From the NCBI GenBank assembly GCA_020831525.1, contig JAFIGH010000001.1:1-64000 (forward strand): a DNA stretch of 64,000 nt. Direction: 5' to 3'. This document shows positions 43,301-51,971 of the stretch, piece by piece; the stretch's first letter is position 1; every line of letters starts with the position of its first letter. Under the pieces are notes generated by a model. It did not search any database, was not told the DNA's origin, and saw nothing but the letters and a program-made list of their open reading frames with translations. Both the position numbers and the translations under genes were made by a program. The DNA comes from Opitutales bacterium (GTDB lineage Bacteria > Verrucomicrobiota > Verrucomicrobiia > Opitutales > Oceanipulchritudinaceae).

Positions 43301-43834
43301 GACCCGGAGACAGGGCTTTCGCCCAATTTCTGGAGCCGGAGCATCGGATGGTACGTCATGGCGCTGGTCGATGTGCTCGACTACCTGCCGAAGGACCATC
43401 CCGGCTACAAGCAGGTGATCGAGATTCTCGGTCGCACGGCGGACGGCATCGTTCGTTGGCAGGACGAACGCACCGGCCTATGGTGGCAGGTGACGGACCA
43501 AGGCGAGCGATGGGGAAATTACCTTGAAAGCACCGCCGCCGCGATGTTCGTCTATGCGCTCACCAAGGCCGTGAACGGCGGACACCTGCCGTGCGATGCC
43601 TATGCCGATACCATCGAGCGGGGCTGGCAGGGCATTCTGGACCACCTCCTCGACGTCGACGACGCGGGGCAGGTCCACCTGATGCAGGGCTGCCGGGTCG
43701 CCGGCCTGAACTTCGGGCGCGACGGCTCTTACGAATATTACCTCAGCGAACGGATTGTCAGCAACGACCTCAAGGGCGTCGGCCCGATGATCTGGGCCTG
43801 CATCGAAGTGGACCGCTACCTCAAAAACCAATGA
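40364..43834 (+). CDS. GH95-GH105 fusion enzyme
   Basis: This 1156-residue secreted protein joins two catalytic units in one frame. Residues about 25-765 are GH95: LPVGNGSLGGMVFG, MNINFEMNYWPTEV, WEHGG-type EHGGMVMGPTMDHQ, HRHVSHLWGVFPG and DGNFGTTGGIAEM. GH95 contains alpha-L-fucosidases and alpha-L-galactosidases. Residues about 775-1156 are GH105: RWGYMQGLL, YQMWLDGLYM with the catalytic Asp near residue 922, and FWSRSIGWYVMAL. GH105 removes the unsaturated uronic acid left by pectin lyases at the non-reducing end. There is almost no linker between the two. The fusion could couple removal of a lyase scar to release of L-fucose or L-galactose. Confidence 0.9.
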   Translation: MKRIQRFTTLAALALSSAAAAFADSAKDDPVLWYTAPAEYWTEALPVGNGSLGGMVFGNPAREQVQFNHDTLWTGTVHAYHRDGAHRVLPKLRELLREGRQSDAHDLAMREFMSVPLRQMMYQPFGDLYFDFPGHEAAEDYRRELNLASAVAKTAYTVDGVRFTRETFSSYPADVLVTRVTADRPGRVGFTLAIDCPHETHEITAVGDDQLLLRGKVQDDGIGFAARVRVRVTGGTATTDGRSIVVEGADAATVLLSAGTTFRNFRDLSGDPEAETEVILKAASRRDYGTLRSTHVADHSRLFNRVSLELGTSEAAELPTHDRLRREDKSDDPALAALLFHYGRYLLIASSRPGSQPANLQGIWNDLLEPSWGSKYTMNINFEMNYWPTEVTNLTESYEPVLDMIDELVVSGRETARAHYDADGWVLHHNTDIWRGTAPINHANHGIWPGGGAWLSFVLWERYRYTRDRSFLRDRAYPVMKEAARFYTEVLVEDPDTGWLISGPSNSPEHGGMVMGPTMDHQLIRRLFRAVSDAVSVLEIEEDKPFAARLDELRGRIAPNQIGRLGQLQEWLEDRDDPENDHRHVSHLWGVFPGDEITWENPDYMEAARTSLDFRGDGGTGWSLAWKIALWARLLDAERAHSLVLSQLNLVEDTPEGRTMSGPGGSYPNLFGAHPPFQIDGNFGTTGGIAEMLLQSHTDEIVLLPALPSAWSTGSVTGLRARGGFEIDMRWNDGELTEAVVRSTTDEWGRLRYRDRVMDVQVEPGKKARFGKGLRDKQAYDGSLEPLELGLNLMRTQILRFREWMPEGQLVPSRWGYMQGLLAASLVDLSDATGDPYAFVYGQEFFSPLISDEGSHERFEISRFDIDHVKPGRVILQLYERNGLERYRKMVENIRGQLDVQPRTNSGGYWHKGVYPYQMWLDGLYMAMPFLARYAHQFDRPEDFDEVVRQITLMDEVSFDPDAGLHYHAWDETRELDWSDPETGLSPNFWSRSIGWYVMALVDVLDYLPKDHPGYKQVIEILGRTADGIVRWQDERTGLWWQVTDQGERWGNYLESTAAAMFVYALTKAVNGGHLPCDAYADTIERGWQGILDHLLDVDDAGQVHLMQGCRVAGLNFGRDGSYEYYLSERIVSNDLKGVGPMIWACIEVDRYLKNQ

Positions 43835-43860
43835 ACCCACCCAACGAAGAGAATTCAATA

Positions 43861-46800
43861 ATGAAAACACCATCAACCAAGACCCTCAAGAGCATTGTCG
43901 TGGCGGGAGTCGGCGCATTTGCCGCGCAGAGTGCCGTCGCGGATTTCGAGTACACCGTCTACGATTACCCGGACCCCATCAGCCTCAACGGCGAATGGAA
44001 GTTCAAATGGACGGCGGACAAGAAAGAAGCCGATGCCTACCGCTGGTTCTACGAGGAAGGCTACGACTACTCGGACTTTGATACCATTCCCGTGCCTTCG
44101 AACTGGACGACCCACGGCTTCGAGGAGCCGCACTACGTCGACGGCACGGAGGCCGAGGGCTTCTACGTGCGGACTTTCACGGTACCGGAGGAGGTTGATG
44201 GCCTGCGGGCGCTGCTCCACTTCGGCGGCGTATGGGCTTCGGCCGAGGTGTGGCTCAACGGATACAATCTCGGTCGCCATGACAGCGGGTTCACGCCCTT
44301 TGGCTACGACATCCGCGACCACCTCAAGGCGGGTGAAGAGAACATCCTCTGCGTCCGCGTGCGTCAGCGCTTTGGGGGCAACCTCTTCAAGTATGATGCC
44401 AACGACGACTGGGGCCTGCCGGGCATCTACCGCGACGTGTGGATGGAATTTTCGCCGCCCAACCTCTATATCGAGAACGTCGAAGTTCTTACCGAATTCG
44501 ATGAATTTTTCCGCGACGCCGACGTAAAGCTGCGCGTGCATGCTTTCCGGCGCGAACGCGACCACTTTCGCGCGCCCTCGCCGCCGTTCCAAGTACGCGC
44601 CACTGTGCTCGACCGCGACGGCGAAGCGGTCGCAAGCGAAACCGAGGAATTCACGATCAACGCCGGCCACATGGGCCGCGATGTGCGTTTCCGCGTGCCG
44701 GTGAAGGCACCAAAGCACTGGACGGCGGAGACCCCCAACCTCTACACGCTGAAGATCGAGCTGATGCGGGATGAAGGGGTGGTTGTGCACACATGGGAGG
44801 ATACCCTCGGCTTCCGCGAGATCTCCGTGGAGGGCGGGGTTTTCCGCATCAACGGGCGCGCGGTCAAGTTGCGCGGTGTCAACCGTCACGACCAGCATCC
44901 GGACGTCGGCCGCGCCACGCGCGAGGAGCACTGGCGCGAAGATATTCTCATGATGAAGGAGGCCAATATCAATGCCGTGCGCCTCGCTCACTATCCGGCG
45001 GCAGAGGGCTTTGTGCGCATGGCCGACGAGCTTGGCCTCTACGTCATAAACGAGGTGCCGCTGGGTTTTGGGGGCAATCGTTTTCGCAAACCGATTTTTG
45101 CGGGCGGCATGATGCTCCGCGTCTACAGTACGGTTGAGCGCGACCGCAACCGTCCCTCTGTCGTCGTGTGGTCCTTCGGTAACGAAGACCCCCTTACGAC
45201 GATGCACGTCTCCGGCGTACGCGCCCTCAAGGGCATGGATCCGAGCCGACCCATCCTCCTGCCGTTCCGCGCGGAAGAGGAGACGCCCCCGGAAGTCGAC
45301 ATCCTCGCGCCGCATTACTGGTTTACCGATGAATACGACGAACTGGGGGCCTCAGCGCGCCGTCCGGTCATCACCACAGAATACACGCATGCCCTTGGCC
45401 GGAACCAGGACTTCGGTGAGCTGGACGACCGCTGGACGGCACTCACGCAGCACCCCGCCGGCGCTGGTGGATTCATCTGGATGTGGGCCGACATCGGCTT
45501 GCGCCGCGAGGTGGCGGGCCGCGAGGTCCTCGATCCTATGGAGGACAAGGACCGCTACACGCGCGAGGGCAGCGAACTGGTCGTCGGTAAATGGGCGGGG
45601 CCGGACGCAGTCTACGATTCGCACGGCCGCCACGGGACAGACGGTATCGTCGATGCCGACCGCGAGCCGCAGCAGGACTACTTTGAAGCAAAGGCTGTCT
45701 ACGCGCCTGTCCGCGTCCTTGTGGACCGCATGCCGCTGACGCGCGGCCAGACGGAAATGCGCGTTCCCGTGCGCAACGGATACGATTTCCGCAATATGTC
45801 GGATGTCACTTTCGAGTGGGAGCTGTTCCGCGACGACGAGGTGATTGACAGTGGAAGCATACAGAAGGAGGCGCCGCCGCACGTCACTCGCCGCCTCGTC
45901 ATCCCCGCCACAGCGATTGGCGACGATCCATCTGAAGCTGTACACTACGTCCAGTTCACCATCCGCCGCGACGACGGAAGCGTCATGAATCGGCAGTCGG
46001 TGCGCTTCGACTACGACCGCACACCGCAGCCCGCCGGCCCGGCCTCGCCGAACCGGCCCAGCACGAGTACGCGCGGCGACATCCTCACCGTTTCCAACGG
46101 CCCCGCTTCCTATGAGTTCAACACCCGCACAGGCGAAATTTCCCGCATACTTATGGGCGGACGTGTCGTCGCCGAGGGCATGGACGTCGTCGTCTGGCGC
46201 GACGCCACCTTCAGCGAGCGCAACCGATTTGACACACGCGAGCGGCGCTACGACTGGACCACCTACATGCAAGGGCTCGATCCGGAACTGCGTTCATGGA
46301 ATGTCGAGGAATCCGACGACGGCGTATCCGTTCGCGTCAGCAGCGAGTACCGCTATGACGAGTTGAATTCGTTTGTCGCGGATATTCACTACCGCGTTAC
46401 CGACACAGGCACGCTCCGCATCGATCTTGAGGTCACGCCGGATCTCGACATCACCGAGTTGCCCGAGATCGGCATCGAGCTGAGCGCCGTCCCCGGGGCC
46501 GCCGCCCTTACATGGCTGGGCGAAGGTCCCATGGATTCGTTGCCGGGCCGGACCTCCGCGACCTACTTCGGGTGGTGGAGCGCCGACATCGGCGGTGAAT
46601 ACGCCGCCGGCACGAAGTCCGCCATTGAGTGGGCGCGGCTTGGCTACGACCACGGGGCCGCCATACACGTGAAGGGCGTCGCCGGCGTGCGCCTCGACGA
46701 ACACGACGACGGCGGGCACGCCTTCCGCATGTTCACCCACCTCGCCGGGGCGTGGACAAAGAACGGCCCCGCCGAGCGACCCGAGTGGCACCTCTCCCTT

Positions 46801-46884
46801 ACCGACGTCGATCCGTGGTTCGGCCGCGAACTCAATAAGTGGGATTCCTTCAAGGGCTCCTTCGAGCTTGTCCCCGTCGAATGA
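43861..46884 (+). CDS. GH2 beta-galactosidase-like enzyme
   Basis: This 1007-residue secreted protein has a full LacZ-type layout: sugar-binding domain (SLNGEWKFKW, WTTHGFEEPHY), Ig-like domains, and a TIM barrel with acid/base Glu442 in WSFGNED and nucleophile Glu507 in VITTEYTH. RGVNRHDQHPDVGR is the usual start of the barrel. A C-terminal beta-galactosidase small chain follows (YEFNTRTGEI through LTWLGEGPMDS). It most likely removes beta-linked galactose, for example from galactan side chains. It is distinct from the giant GH2 at 5908. The start MKTPSTK at 43861 gives a normal signal peptide. Confidence 0.9.
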   Translation: MKTPSTKTLKSIVVAGVGAFAAQSAVADFEYTVYDYPDPISLNGEWKFKWTADKKEADAYRWFYEEGYDYSDFDTIPVPSNWTTHGFEEPHYVDGTEAEGFYVRTFTVPEEVDGLRALLHFGGVWASAEVWLNGYNLGRHDSGFTPFGYDIRDHLKAGEENILCVRVRQRFGGNLFKYDANDDWGLPGIYRDVWMEFSPPNLYIENVEVLTEFDEFFRDADVKLRVHAFRRERDHFRAPSPPFQVRATVLDRDGEAVASETEEFTINAGHMGRDVRFRVPVKAPKHWTAETPNLYTLKIELMRDEGVVVHTWEDTLGFREISVEGGVFRINGRAVKLRGVNRHDQHPDVGRATREEHWREDILMMKEANINAVRLAHYPAAEGFVRMADELGLYVINEVPLGFGGNRFRKPIFAGGMMLRVYSTVERDRNRPSVVVWSFGNEDPLTTMHVSGVRALKGMDPSRPILLPFRAEEETPPEVDILAPHYWFTDEYDELGASARRPVITTEYTHALGRNQDFGELDDRWTALTQHPAGAGGFIWMWADIGLRREVAGREVLDPMEDKDRYTREGSELVVGKWAGPDAVYDSHGRHGTDGIVDADREPQQDYFEAKAVYAPVRVLVDRMPLTRGQTEMRVPVRNGYDFRNMSDVTFEWELFRDDEVIDSGSIQKEAPPHVTRRLVIPATAIGDDPSEAVHYVQFTIRRDDGSVMNRQSVRFDYDRTPQPAGPASPNRPSTSTRGDILTVSNGPASYEFNTRTGEISRILMGGRVVAEGMDVVVWRDATFSERNRFDTRERRYDWTTYMQGLDPELRSWNVEESDDGVSVRVSSEYRYDELNSFVADIHYRVTDTGTLRIDLEVTPDLDITELPEIGIELSAVPGAAALTWLGEGPMDSLPGRTSATYFGWWSADIGGEYAAGTKSAIEWARLGYDHGAAIHVKGVAGVRLDEHDDGGHAFRMFTHLAGAWTKNGPAERPEWHLSLTDVDPWFGRELNKWDSFKGSFELVPVE

Positions 46885-46917
46885 TGGCCACACGCTCGGC
46901 GCTTCCATTATGAACTC

Positions 46918-48063
46918 ATGCGACCAAATATGAAACGGACGCTCCGGCTTGGCGTCGTCGGTCTGGGCGAGGGGCGCAGCATCCTCTCGGCGGGCGTGGA
47001 GAGCCCGCTTTGGGAGGTTGCGGGGCTCTGCGACCTCGATGAGGCTCTCGGGCGCACGCGGTGCGCGGAGTTCGGCCTATCGCCTTCGCTCTTCACGACA
47101 TCGCTCGACGCTTTGTTGGGCGATGCCGGTATCGACGCCGTGGGGATCTACACGCCCGACGCGCTCCACGCCGATCATGTCTTGGCAGCGCTGCGCGCGG
47201 GCAAGCACGTGATCTGCACGAAGCCGTTCGTGACGGATCTATCGCGCGGGCGTGAGATCCTCGAAGCGGAGGAGGCGTCGGGCAGGCGGGTGATGGTCGG
47301 GCAGAGCAGTCGGTTTTTCACGCCCTTCACGCGCCAACGGACGCACTTCGGGGAGGGAGCGCTCGGGGAGATCATCACGGTGGAGGCGTATTACCATGCT
47401 GACCACCGTTGGTTTCTCAATAAGCCGTGGGCACGCAAGGAGTCCTTCAAGTGGCTCTACGCGTGTATCAGCCACCCGGCCGACCTTGTGCGCTGGTATT
47501 TGCCGAATATCGAGGAAGTGACGGGGTATTCCATGCTGAGCGAAAACGGCCGGGCGCTGGGGCTCGTCCATCCGGACACGTTTCATTTCGTTCTCCGCAC
47601 CGGAAGCGGACACATCGCCCGCGTTAGCGGATCGTATTCCGGCCCCACCGTGCCGGAGTCCCGAGACAGCAATATGAGCTGTGTTCTCCGCTGTTCGGAA
47701 GGCGCGAGCCAGGCGGATTATTTCGACCTGCGCTATGCGTGGAAGGTCGGAGGTCGGTCGGTCGTGGAGACTTATGCGGACGAAGACGCCCACTATTTCC
47801 GCTTCGAGGGACACTCGCACCACGCCGGTGAGTACCAGAACTACATTGAATACTTCGCGCGTTGCCTTGAAAACGGAACCGCGCCAAAGCCGGATGCCCG
47901 CGAGGGCCTCGTGACCGTCGCCCTCATGCAGGCGATGGAAGAGGCGTCGACGCGCGGCGTCGCCGTCAAAGTCCGCGATATCCTCGACCGACGCAGTCTG
48001 GCCGACCTCTGCGACGGCGACGAAGTTCCCGCTTCGGCCTCCTCCGCCGGAGACGGATGTTAA
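46918..48063 (+). CDS. Gfo/Idh/MocA-family oxidoreductase
   Basis: This 381-residue cytoplasmic protein begins with a Rossmann motif (RLGVVGLGEGRSI), has the CTKPF sequence in place of the family EKP, and the substrate-site stretch ACISHPADLVRWYLP with conserved Asp and His. These enzymes use NAD(P) on sugars, inositols or sugar acids. There is no signal peptide or Tat leader, unlike many Planctomycete and Verrucomicrobial relatives, so it acts on an imported sugar. It lies between the GH2 and an SSS symporter. ATG at 46930 is an equally good start. Confidence 0.87.
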   Translation: MRPNMKRTLRLGVVGLGEGRSILSAGVESPLWEVAGLCDLDEALGRTRCAEFGLSPSLFTTSLDALLGDAGIDAVGIYTPDALHADHVLAALRAGKHVICTKPFVTDLSRGREILEAEEASGRRVMVGQSSRFFTPFTRQRTHFGEGALGEIITVEAYYHADHRWFLNKPWARKESFKWLYACISHPADLVRWYLPNIEEVTGYSMLSENGRALGLVHPDTFHFVLRTGSGHIARVSGSYSGPTVPESRDSNMSCVLRCSEGASQADYFDLRYAWKVGGRSVVETYADEDAHYFRFEGHSHHAGEYQNYIEYFARCLENGTAPKPDAREGLVTVALMQAMEEASTRGVAVKVRDILDRRSLADLCDGDEVPASASSAGDGC

Positions 48064-48126
48064 CCGCGCCGGTCCCTTTCTATTGAATCGAAACGAACGT
48101 AATCTCACTCACCAACCTCCAATATC

Positions 48127-49800
48127 ATGCAACTCATAGACTGGATTGTTGTCGCCGCTTACTTCTGTCTCCTCATCGGAATCGTCTGGTGGTCGTCCCG
48201 CCGCCAGCGCAACCCGCAGGACTACTTTCTCGCCGGCCGGGAGATCGGCTGGTTTGTCGTGGGCTGTTCGCTCCTCGCTTCGAATATCGGCTCCGAGCAC
48301 ATCGTCGGTCTGGCCGGAAGCGGGGCGAACCAAGGCATGGCGATGGCCCACTGGGAGTTGCACGCATGGGTGATGATCATCCTCGCGTGGGTCTTTGTAC
48401 CGTTCTACTACCGCTCGGGCGTGTTCACGATGCCGGAGTTTCTCGAACGTCGCTTCGACGCCCGCGCACGCTGGATGCTCTCTATCGTTTCGCTTGTCGC
48501 CTATGTTTTCACGAAGGTCTCCGTCACGGTCTACGCGGGGGCCATTGTTTTCCAGACACTCCTGCCCGACACCTTCGGCACGCCGCAGAATGCCTTCTGG
48601 GTCGGCGCCATCACGACCGTTGTTCTCACGGGGATCTACACGATTCTCGGCGGTCTGCGCGCGGTGGTTTACACCGAGGTTGCGCAGACAGGCCTGCTCC
48701 TTACCGGTTCATTGTTCGTCACGATTTTCGGCCTCTCCCAGCTCGGCGGCTGGGGGGAACTGAAGATAACGCTCTCGGACCAGGCCGATCAGTTCGCCCT
48801 CTGGCGTCCGCTCTCCGACCCGGACTTTCCGTGGCTCGGCGTCCTTATCGCCTCACCGGTGATCGGTATCTGGTATTGGTGTACCGACCAGTATATCGTG
48901 CAGCGGACTCTCGCCGCGCGCAATATGCAGGAGGCCCGCCGCGGTGCGCTCTTCGGTGGTTTCCTCAAGGTCTTGCCGGTATTCCTCTTTCTCGTTCCCG
49001 GTATGATCGGGTTCGCTCTGCATGAAAAGGGCTTGATCCAAATCCCCCTCGATCCGGCGACCGGAGAACTGCGCGGTGACTCCGTCTTCCCCGCCATGGT
49101 TGCCACACTTTTGCCCGAAGGTCTGCGCGGCATCGTCGTCGCCGGACTCATGTCGGCGCTCATGAGTTCGCTCGCTTCGCTCTTCAACTCGTGTGCGACG
49201 CTCTTCACCATGGACATCTACCAGAAGCTCCGTCCGAACCGTCCGGACAAAGAACTGGTCACGGTGGGACGGATGGCGACCGGAGTCGTCGTCGTTCTCG
49301 GGCTTCTGTGGATTTTTGTCATGCCGTGGGTGTCGCAGGGTGGCCTCTATGTCTACTTGCAGAGTGTGCAGGGGTATCTCGCCCCGCCGATCACAGCGGT
49401 CTTCCTCCTCGGCCTCTTCTTTAAGAGGATCAACTCCCGCGGAGCCATTCTCGGCCTGACGATCGGGTTTTTCCTCGGCATGTTCAAACTGGTTGTGCAG
49501 GCGCTTGTCGGCGGCGAGATTATCGCCGACGCGGGCTTCTTCGGCTGGCTCGGCAACTACCTTTTCCTCTACTATTCCGGCCTCCTTTTCCTCGTCAGCG
49601 TGATCATCGTCATCGTCGGTTCGCTCACTTCTCCGGCGCAGGACGAGAAATCCATCGAGGGCCTTACATGGGGTTCGGTGAACCAACAGGACCGTGACGA
49701 TAGCCGCGCCGCATGGGACTGGCGTGACATCGCCGGTACCGCCGTGGTTCTCGGTCTCGTCGTCGGCATCTACGTCTACTTCAGCTTCTGGCTCCAATGA
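48127..49800 (+). CDS. SSS-family sodium:solute symporter 2, SGLT-like
   Basis: This 557-residue protein of about 14 helices resembles the sodium/galactose transporter vSGLT and the SGLT group: NPQDYFLAGREIGWFVVGCSLLAS, SGANQGMAMAHWELHAW, YWCTDQYIVQRTL and ALMSSLASLFNSCATLF. It most likely imports a hexose or deoxyhexose with sodium. A charged cytoplasmic linker precedes the last helix (DQRD-rich region near 525). It is one of three SSS paralogues in the run, each next to a different enzyme set. The stop overlaps the next gene by ATGA. Confidence 0.91.
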   Translation: MQLIDWIVVAAYFCLLIGIVWWSSRRQRNPQDYFLAGREIGWFVVGCSLLASNIGSEHIVGLAGSGANQGMAMAHWELHAWVMIILAWVFVPFYYRSGVFTMPEFLERRFDARARWMLSIVSLVAYVFTKVSVTVYAGAIVFQTLLPDTFGTPQNAFWVGAITTVVLTGIYTILGGLRAVVYTEVAQTGLLLTGSLFVTIFGLSQLGGWGELKITLSDQADQFALWRPLSDPDFPWLGVLIASPVIGIWYWCTDQYIVQRTLAARNMQEARRGALFGGFLKVLPVFLFLVPGMIGFALHEKGLIQIPLDPATGELRGDSVFPAMVATLLPEGLRGIVVAGLMSALMSSLASLFNSCATLFTMDIYQKLRPNRPDKELVTVGRMATGVVVVLGLLWIFVMPWVSQGGLYVYLQSVQGYLAPPITAVFLLGLFFKRINSRGAILGLTIGFFLGMFKLVVQALVGGEIIADAGFFGWLGNYLFLYYSGLLFLVSVIIVIVGSLTSPAQDEKSIEGLTWGSVNQQDRDDSRAAWDWRDIAGTAVVLGLVVGIYVYFSFWLQ

Positions 49801-51941
49801 TTCGACCTATGATACGACTCCAAACCCCAATCAACATCCTCCGGACCGCGGCGTATGCCGCGCTGCTTGGCCTCGGCTTCACCGCATGGGGCGGTTCGGC
49901 GGTTCTGGAATACGCGGAGAAACTGGCGCGGGAGGCGTCGGTGGATATCAGCTACACAATCGACGAGGATCTCGGCCATCCGGAGGCTTTCCGGATCGAG
50001 AGCGGCGAAAACGGCGCGGCGAAGATCATCGCCGGAGGTCCGGGCGGCGTGCTCTACGGGGTGCAGGAACTGCGCCTTCCGCACACTGTTGTCGGTGCCG
50101 AGGGCACGCCTGATTTCGACGTGCGGGGTACCGTGCTCATGATGCTGAGCGCGTCGTGGTCCTACCAGTCGGAGCTGAGCCCGGAGCGTTACCCGTGGTT
50201 CTTCGACCGCGAGTTGATGACCCGCTATCTCGACTACGTCATGTCCGCGCGGTTCAATACCGTTGTTATCTGGTCGGGGCATCTCTTTCCGCACATCCTC
50301 GAGCTACCGGAGTATCCCGATGCTTCGCGCTTCAGTGTGGAGGAGATCCGGCGCAACCAGGAACAGTTCAACTGGTTCGCGGAGGAAGCGGCCAAGCGGA
50401 ATATCTCGGTTCTCACGCACTTCTACAACATCCACATCAGCGAAGACCTCGCCCGCGCGAAGGGCAGGGAGGGGCGCGACCCCACACGCTACGCCGAGCC
50501 GGATGACTTTGTGCGTGAATACTACCACACGATCCTCCTGCGCTACCTCGAGACGTTTCCGAATGTGAGCTTGTATATTTGTCCCGGCGAGTCGCTCGCG
50601 CTGGAACATCAGGAGGCATGGTTCCGCGATGTCATCTTCCGTGCCGCGCGCGACAGTGGAAGAAATCCCCACCTTGTCATCCGCGACTGGACGCTCGATC
50701 CGGAATTCCAGCGGAAGCTCCCTGAAATGTATGAGAATCTTTCCTCGGAGTTGAAGCACAACGACGAGACGATCACGAGCACATGGCCGGATCTCCGCCA
50801 CCGGGAGTGGGCGGGGGTGCTGAAGGGGCATATCATCAACCTGCATGATCCCGCTGACGCCACACCGTACCGCGTGGGCAGTCCCCGCATGTTCGGCGAG
50901 ATGGTGCGCCGGTGGCACGAAGAGGGCTACATGACGGGGGCATGGTTCTACCCGCCGCAGTGCTGGATCTGGCCGGACACGCTCGACATCGTGCGCGACG
51001 AGGACGGGGACGAAAGTACGCTCATGACCTTCGACCGCGATGAAATGTGGCACCTCATTCAAGGCCGCCTTCTCTGGAAGGCGGAGCGCGATCCGGAGGA
51101 GGAATTCCGCTGGGCGGCGGACTGGGTGGGGCGCAAGTTCGGCTACGACCGTGTCGGCGAACGGATTGTCGAGTGGTACGACCTTACCGCGCCGATCCTT
51201 CCGGGTCTGCAAAACCTCACCTCTATCCGCTTCGGTAATTTCTTTCCTCCGTCCATTGCCCGCGTGCAGGCGGATGTTGACGGTATCTTGCACTACCGCA
51301 CGACAATCGGTGAAGGCCCCATCGAGGGAGCCGCCGGTCTGACGAACCAGCGCTACTACAGCCGCCCCGTGGACGAGTTCACGCTCGAACGCTACAAGCG
51401 CAAACACGGCATCGACGATCTACGCGATCCGCACAGCGTGCCGGTTGCTGTCTATGTCGACCGGGTCGTCGACGGTGAAGATCTTGACGGGTATGTTTTG
51501 CCCGTTGAGTTGATCGACCTCTATCAGGAGATGGCGATAGAGTCGCGTGCCCGCGCGCGTGAAGCTGCCTTGATGCCGGTAAACAATCCGGCCGAGATGC
51601 ACCGCTTTGTGCAGGACAGCGAGATTCTCCTCCTCACGGTCGATTACTACCGCCACAAGATTCTCGCCGCGAAGGAAAAACGGTTTTACGAGCGCACGGG
51701 CGATCCCGCCCGTCTCCAGGCATTCCGGGCGCACATGGAGGCCTCTGTCCCGGCCTACAAGCGGATGTTTCAGTACGCAGAGCAATTCTACCGTGCCGGA
51801 ACCTCCATGTGGGACGCCAAGTCGTGGGAGCGTACGCTCGACGACCGCGTCATCTGGGACTATGAACAACAGATCTACTGGATAGAGAATCCGCATGACC
51901 GGTTCCCCGCGATCTGGGATCCGACCCGCGGAAACGATTGA
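49797..51941 (+). CDS. Secreted GH-like protein, alpha-glucuronidase-type fold
   Basis: This 714-residue protein has a signal peptide, a small N-terminal alpha/beta domain ending GGPGGVLYGVQELRL (the pattern of the GH20/GH67/GH115 N-domain), and an apparent TIM barrel (about 105-420: ARFNTVVIWSGHLFPHIL, LTHFYNIHIS, VSLYICPGESLAL, GAWFYPPQCW). A helical C-terminal third follows (about 490-714). The Glu in CPGESLAL is a candidate catalytic acid. I cannot place it in a named CAZy family. The layout suggests removal of a uronic acid or amino sugar cap. It lies between a symporter and a DUF5060 hydrolase. Confidence 0.5.
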   Translation: MIRPMIRLQTPINILRTAAYAALLGLGFTAWGGSAVLEYAEKLAREASVDISYTIDEDLGHPEAFRIESGENGAAKIIAGGPGGVLYGVQELRLPHTVVGAEGTPDFDVRGTVLMMLSASWSYQSELSPERYPWFFDRELMTRYLDYVMSARFNTVVIWSGHLFPHILELPEYPDASRFSVEEIRRNQEQFNWFAEEAAKRNISVLTHFYNIHISEDLARAKGREGRDPTRYAEPDDFVREYYHTILLRYLETFPNVSLYICPGESLALEHQEAWFRDVIFRAARDSGRNPHLVIRDWTLDPEFQRKLPEMYENLSSELKHNDETITSTWPDLRHREWAGVLKGHIINLHDPADATPYRVGSPRMFGEMVRRWHEEGYMTGAWFYPPQCWIWPDTLDIVRDEDGDESTLMTFDRDEMWHLIQGRLLWKAERDPEEEFRWAADWVGRKFGYDRVGERIVEWYDLTAPILPGLQNLTSIRFGNFFPPSIARVQADVDGILHYRTTIGEGPIEGAAGLTNQRYYSRPVDEFTLERYKRKHGIDDLRDPHSVPVAVYVDRVVDGEDLDGYVLPVELIDLYQEMAIESRARAREAALMPVNNPAEMHRFVQDSEILLLTVDYYRHKILAAKEKRFYERTGDPARLQAFRAHMEASVPAYKRMFQYAEQFYRAGTSMWDAKSWERTLDDRVIWDYEQQIYWIENPHDRFPAIWDPTRGND

Positions 51942-51971
51942 ACCCCGGCAACCCCCTACCCGTACCGCCTA

